Source: AC-32 sp963755635
GTDB taxonomy: Bacteria > Actinomycetota > Thermoleophilia > Gaiellales > Gaiellaceae
Assembly (NCBI GenBank): GCA_963755635.1
Contig: CAVWKS010000026.1
Location: 56,501 to 120,500 of the forward strand
Length of the DNA stretch: 64,000 nucleotides
Direction of reading: 5' to 3'
Position numbers and translations under genes: made by a program. Below are positions 61,151-64,000 of the stretch, piece by piece. The notes beneath the pieces were generated by a model, which did not search any database, was not told where the DNA came from, and saw nothing but the letters and a program-made list of their open reading frames with translations. How positions within the stretch are numbered: position 1 is the first letter of the stretch; each line of letters begins with the position of its first letter.

Positions 61151-63512
61151 AGCGGATCGCCTCGCCCGGCTTGAGCCGGACTGCACGGCGGAGCGGAAGC
61201 CGCATGATCACGAGCGCGAGCAGCACAGTGCCGATGAGCGCGATCAGCAGGTTGAGCGGTGGAAATGTGAAGCCGAAGTCGATCCCGACCAGGTCAAGCA
61301 GCAGCCAGCTGAACATGCGCGCGAGCGCGTAGCCGACCGGGATCCCGAGCAGCCAGCCGGCGAGCGAGACGGCGAGCCCCTCGGCGGTGAAGATGCGTCG
61401 GATCTGGCGGGCGCGAGCACCGATGCAGCGGAGCACGCCGATCTCCCTGGTGCGCTCGAGCACGCTCATCGTGATCGCGTTGACGAGGCCGACCATGCTG
61501 ATCGCGACGATCAGCAGCCCGAGGATCCCGATCGCCATCGAGATCGCCTTGTTCTGGCTGACGTTGGCCTGCTGCTGTGAGTACTTGACCTCGGTGCCGA
61601 CGCCGTAGCCTGCTCTGGCCAGTCTGTCTTCGACGCGGGTCGTCGTCCGGTCGATCGCGCCGTGGTCCCGGCTGGTCGTCCGGATCAGATAGCCGTTGAC
61701 GGTGTCGCGGTGAAGCAGTTGCTGCACCGTCTGCAGCGGTGCGAAGAAGCCGGTGCCGTTGTACCACTGGCTCGATGTCTTGCCGATCACGCGGAACGAT
61801 GCGGGCCCTGCCGCCGTCTGCAGCGTCACCCGGTCACCGACCTGTGTGCCGGTCGCACGCGCGAAGTTGGCGGCGATCACGGCGACGCGAGCGTGCGACG
61901 CCGCGTCGGCGGGCGTGAACATGCGCCCTTGGGTGATCGGCGTCTCGAACATCGGCTGCTGCGGGAAGGCGTAGACCCAGCCGTCCTCGCCTTTGAACTT
62001 CAGGGTGTTCATCAGGAACGGCTGCGCCTGTGCGATGCCCGGTGTCGTGTGGATCAGCCGGCCTGCGCGGGCGTCGAACTGGGTGCCGACCGCAGTGTCT
62101 GCTTCGACGTCCCAGCGCGCCTGGTTCCAGACGTCGTTGGTCGTCTTGGTGACGGTGTCGATCAGCGCGAGCACCGCGAGCAGCGTCCCGACTGCGAGCG
62201 CGATCTGCGCGATCGTCGCCAGGCTGCGTCTGCCGCGGCGGGTGACGCTGCGGACGCCGATCTGCGCCGTTCGCGGCAGGAACGAGAGCCGCCGCAGGGC
62301 GCGGTCGAGCGCCGCCTGGCCTCCTTGCAGCGCCGGCACCTCCTCGAGGCCCTCGCGCACGGGGATCCGCGAGCCGCGCCGGATCGCCGGCAGAGCCGCA
62401 AGCGGCGGCGCCAGTAAACCGACAGCCAGGCTCGCCACCACCACCGGCACGGAGATCTCGAAGCCGGGCGAGATACCGAGGAAGTTTCCGAACCAACGGA
62501 CGATCGCGTTCGCGACGAGCAAGCCGAGCCCGACGCCGATCACCGATCCTGCGGCGCCGAGTAGCAGGGCGGTGCGCAGGTAGATACCGCGGATCTGCTT
62601 TCGGGTGCCTCCGATCGCCTTCATCATCCCGATCTCGCGCCGCTGTTCGCCGATCAGCGTCGTCATCGTGTTCGCGATCAGCACGAACCCCGCCAGCAGC
62701 GCCAGCACCGTGAAGACGTTCATGATCGACGCGAGCTGCTCGAAGAAGTCCTTGTTCGGGTAGCTGCCGGGCTTGCGGATCTGCGGCAGGTCGGAGAAGC
62801 CGGTGAAGGCCGTGTTGGCCGTCAGGTAGCGACGTGCGGCGGCGACGGTCCTGTCGGCGGCCGGCTTGCTCGGGTCGGCGAGCCGGAACTCGAGGCTGCT
62901 GTAGCCGGGGTCGGCGCCGAGCTTCGTGAGCAGCGCCGGCGTCGAGTAGAGCACGACTGCCTCCATGCCGACGGCGGCCTGGGCGCCGATCAGGTTGCGG
63001 GCGACGCCGCTGACCGGCACGGTCAGCATCCGGTTGCCGACGCCGACGATGCGGATCGTGCTCCCCTCCTTGCCGGAGAAGCGGCCTTGCTTTGCGTTCT
63101 GGAAGTCGCTCAAGACGGTTCCGCTCGTTGGGTAGTCGCCGGAGGCGAGCGAGACGACATCGACCGATTGGTTGCGGTACGACGGTGCGGCGATGATCGC
63201 TGCCTTCACCCGCCGCTCGCCGACCCAGACGCGCGTCTGGAAGTAGCTGCGCCCGTCTGCTGCATCCACGTTCGGCAGCCGCCGCAGCGCCGCGAGCTGC
63301 GCGGGCGTCACGTGGAGCGGTTTCGTGCTCAGGGTCAGGTCGGGCAGCTTGTTTGCCTGTACCTCGTTCTGCATCGCGGTGTTCATCAGCGACGGGATCG
63401 CGAAGATGCCGACGCTTGCGACCGCGATCGCAAGCGTCAGCGTGGTGAAGACCGTGCGCGCCTTACGGCGCGTCAGGTCGGTGACCGACTTCTTGAGGAG
63501 GGCGGATGCCAT
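61143..63512 (-). CDS. FtsX/MacB-type ABC transporter permease
   Basis: 789 aa, a double-length FtsX-like permease. N-terminal anchor RRKARTVFTTLTLAIAVASV, a large extracytoplasmic domain, helices FTVLALLAGFVLIANTMTTL (first FtsX domain) with GEQRREIGMMKAIGGTRKQI, a second extracytoplasmic domain, then GILGLLIVAISMVGLVNAIT with RTREIGVLRCIGARARQIRR. The paired coupling loops are diagnostic. Works with the ATPase encoded just upstream, probably exporting a lipid, peptide or drug-like compound. Confidence 0.93.
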   Translation of the reverse strand: MASALLKKSVTDLTRRKARTVFTTLTLAIAVASVGIFAIPSLMNTAMQNEVQANKLPDLTLSTKPLHVTPAQLAALRRLPNVDAADGRSYFQTRVWVGERRVKAAIIAAPSYRNQSVDVVSLASGDYPTSGTVLSDFQNAKQGRFSGKEGSTIRIVGVGNRMLTVPVSGVARNLIGAQAAVGMEAVVLYSTPALLTKLGADPGYSSLEFRLADPSKPAADRTVAAARRYLTANTAFTGFSDLPQIRKPGSYPNKDFFEQLASIMNVFTVLALLAGFVLIANTMTTLIGEQRREIGMMKAIGGTRKQIRGIYLRTALLLGAAGSVIGVGLGLLVANAIVRWFGNFLGISPGFEISVPVVVASLAVGLLAPPLAALPAIRRGSRIPVREGLEEVPALQGGQAALDRALRRLSFLPRTAQIGVRSVTRRGRRSLATIAQIALAVGTLLAVLALIDTVTKTTNDVWNQARWDVEADTAVGTQFDARAGRLIHTTPGIAQAQPFLMNTLKFKGEDGWVYAFPQQPMFETPITQGRMFTPADAASHARVAVIAANFARATGTQVGDRVTLQTAAGPASFRVIGKTSSQWYNGTGFFAPLQTVQQLLHRDTVNGYLIRTTSRDHGAIDRTTTRVEDRLARAGYGVGTEVKYSQQQANVSQNKAISMAIGILGLLIVAISMVGLVNAITMSVLERTREIGVLRCIGARARQIRRIFTAEGLAVSLAGWLLGIPVGYALARMFSWLLLDLVGIDFGFTFPPLNLLIALIGTVLLALVIMRLPLRRAVRLKPGEAIRYA

Positions 63513-63522
63513 GACCGCCTCC

Positions 63523-64000
63523 TCACGCTCCGACGACGAGGCCGTCGCGGATCGTCACCATTCGCCCGGCTCGCGCTGCGAGCCCGAGATCGTGGGTGAC
63601 GTACAGGACGGTCTTGCCCTCGTTGTTGAGCCGTTGCAGCAACTCGAACATCTCTGCGGCGGTCTGCGTGTCGAGGTCGCCGGTCGGTTCGTCGCCGATG
63701 ATCAACTTCGGATCGGAGGCGAGCGCGCGTGCGATCGCCACCCGCTGCTGCTCCCACCCGACAACTCCGCGGGCAGGTGATCCAGCTTGTCGCCCAGGCC
63801 GACCAGCTCCAGGTTGTGCTTCGCCGTCTCGAAGCGCTCGGCGCTCGGAGCCCCGGCGGGCGAAGTCGAGCGGCAACATCGCGTTCTCGAGCGCTGTCAG
63901 CGTCGGCAGCAGCTGGAAGAACTGAAAGACGATGCCGACGTCACTGCCGCGCCAGATCGCCAGTTGCTCCTCGCTGAGCGCGTGGATCTGTTGGCCGTCG
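63523..64000 (-). CDS. ABC transporter ATP-binding protein (MacB/LolD type), partial, frameshifted
   Basis: Cut by the right edge, so the Walker A region is outside the window. Visible: the Q-loop GIVFQFFQLLPTLTALENAM, then a shift near 63845 into AERFETAKHNLELVGLGDKL, then a second shift near 63760 back to EQQRVAIARALASDPKLIIG and DEPTGDLDTQTAAEMFEL, with the His switch VLYVTHDLGLAARAG. The second shift falls inside the LSGGEQQ signature. The two shifts compensate, and both look like lost bases (a CG unit and one G). ATPase partner of the FtsX permease. Confidence 0.85.
   Translation of the reverse strand, partial: DGQQIHALSEEQLAIWRGSDVGIVFQFFQLLPTLTALENAMLPLDFARRGSERRALRDGEAQPGAGRPGRQAGSPARGVVGWEQQRVAIARALASDPKLIIGDEPTGDLDTQTAAEMFELLQRLNNEGKTVLYVTHDLGLAARAGRMVTIRDGLVVGA

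Noticed and set aside
1..64000. CRISPR array, rRNA operon, transposase or integrase gene
   Set aside because: No regularly spaced repeats, no conserved rRNA segments and no DDE/serine/tyrosine recombinase motifs were seen; the island's mobility is inferred only from its repeats.

Overview
The window is high-GC and densely coded, with many GTG starts and ATGA/GTGA/TGATG overlaps. Its gene content (SARP/BTAD and LAL regulators, an LLM-class F420-type oxidoreductase, DUF6325, DUF6285, paired acyl-CoA dehydrogenases, LivKHMGF transport, NhaA fused to a DsbA-like domain) points to an actinobacterium, most likely class Thermoleophilia (Gaiellales/Solirubrobacterales type), probably from a metagenome. 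That placement is inference from gene content; there is no rRNA gene here.

Layout. 0-5.4 kb: a secreted Vps62-like protein cut by the left edge, a NarL-type two-component pair, a frameshifted membrane protein and a class V aminotransferase. 5.5-7.1 kb: an operon of ArsR repressor, DUF2892 protein, thioredoxin and SAM methyltransferase. 7.1-9.2 kb: amidohydrolase and a frameshifted lipid-kinase-like gene. 9.2-14.0 kb: a SARP/NB-ARC regulator, then a coiled-coil protein, an HdeD protein and a YceI protein. 14.1-24.4 kb: a mostly minus-strand stress region with a cupin, a small DUF4242-like protein, a LAL/LuxR regulator, a cytochrome-b-like membrane protein, DoxX, an unknown membrane protein, ClpC and Hsp20, divergent from a Crp/Fnr regulator. 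24.4-28.4 kb: a MocA oxidoreductase, an Asp-box exo-sialidase-like protein and the NhaA-DsbA fusion.

28.6-51.7 kb is one long catabolic region for an acyl-CoA or branched/oxygenated carbon source. A plus-strand overlapping run (quinone-type reductase, lactate-monooxygenase-like flavoenzyme, Zn alcohol dehydrogenase, two acyl-CoA dehydrogenases, SDR, hydrolase, cupin, acyl-CoA ligase, SDR) faces a third acyl-CoA dehydrogenase. A second plus-strand run (LLM oxidoreductase, SDR, APH-type kinase, DUF6285, histidine phosphatase, MFE-2-like SDR, MaoC hydratase) converges on a minus-strand run of livG-livF-livH-livM-livK, acyl-CoA dehydrogenase and thiolase. Together these supply uptake, CoA activation, dehydrogenation, hydration, oxidation and thiolysis.

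51.9-58.2 kb is the most island-like part. Two direct copies of a 45-nt tRNA-Asp-like 3' fragment, 6.2 kb apart, bracket a formylglycine-generating enzyme, a CPA1-type antiporter, a small repeat protein, a DUF6325 protein and an arylsulfatase carrying the CAPTR site that the first enzyme would activate. Next to it, 57.6-59.9 kb is a graveyard of gene fragments and short repeats. 59.9-64.0 kb holds a membrane-anchored hydrolase and a MacB/FtsX-type ABC exporter cut by the right edge.

At least seven reading-frame breaks occur in otherwise well-conserved genes, and most are contractions of CGCG runs or short homopolymers. This looks like uncorrected long-read consensus error rather than gene decay, and it limits confidence in any single truncated gene here.
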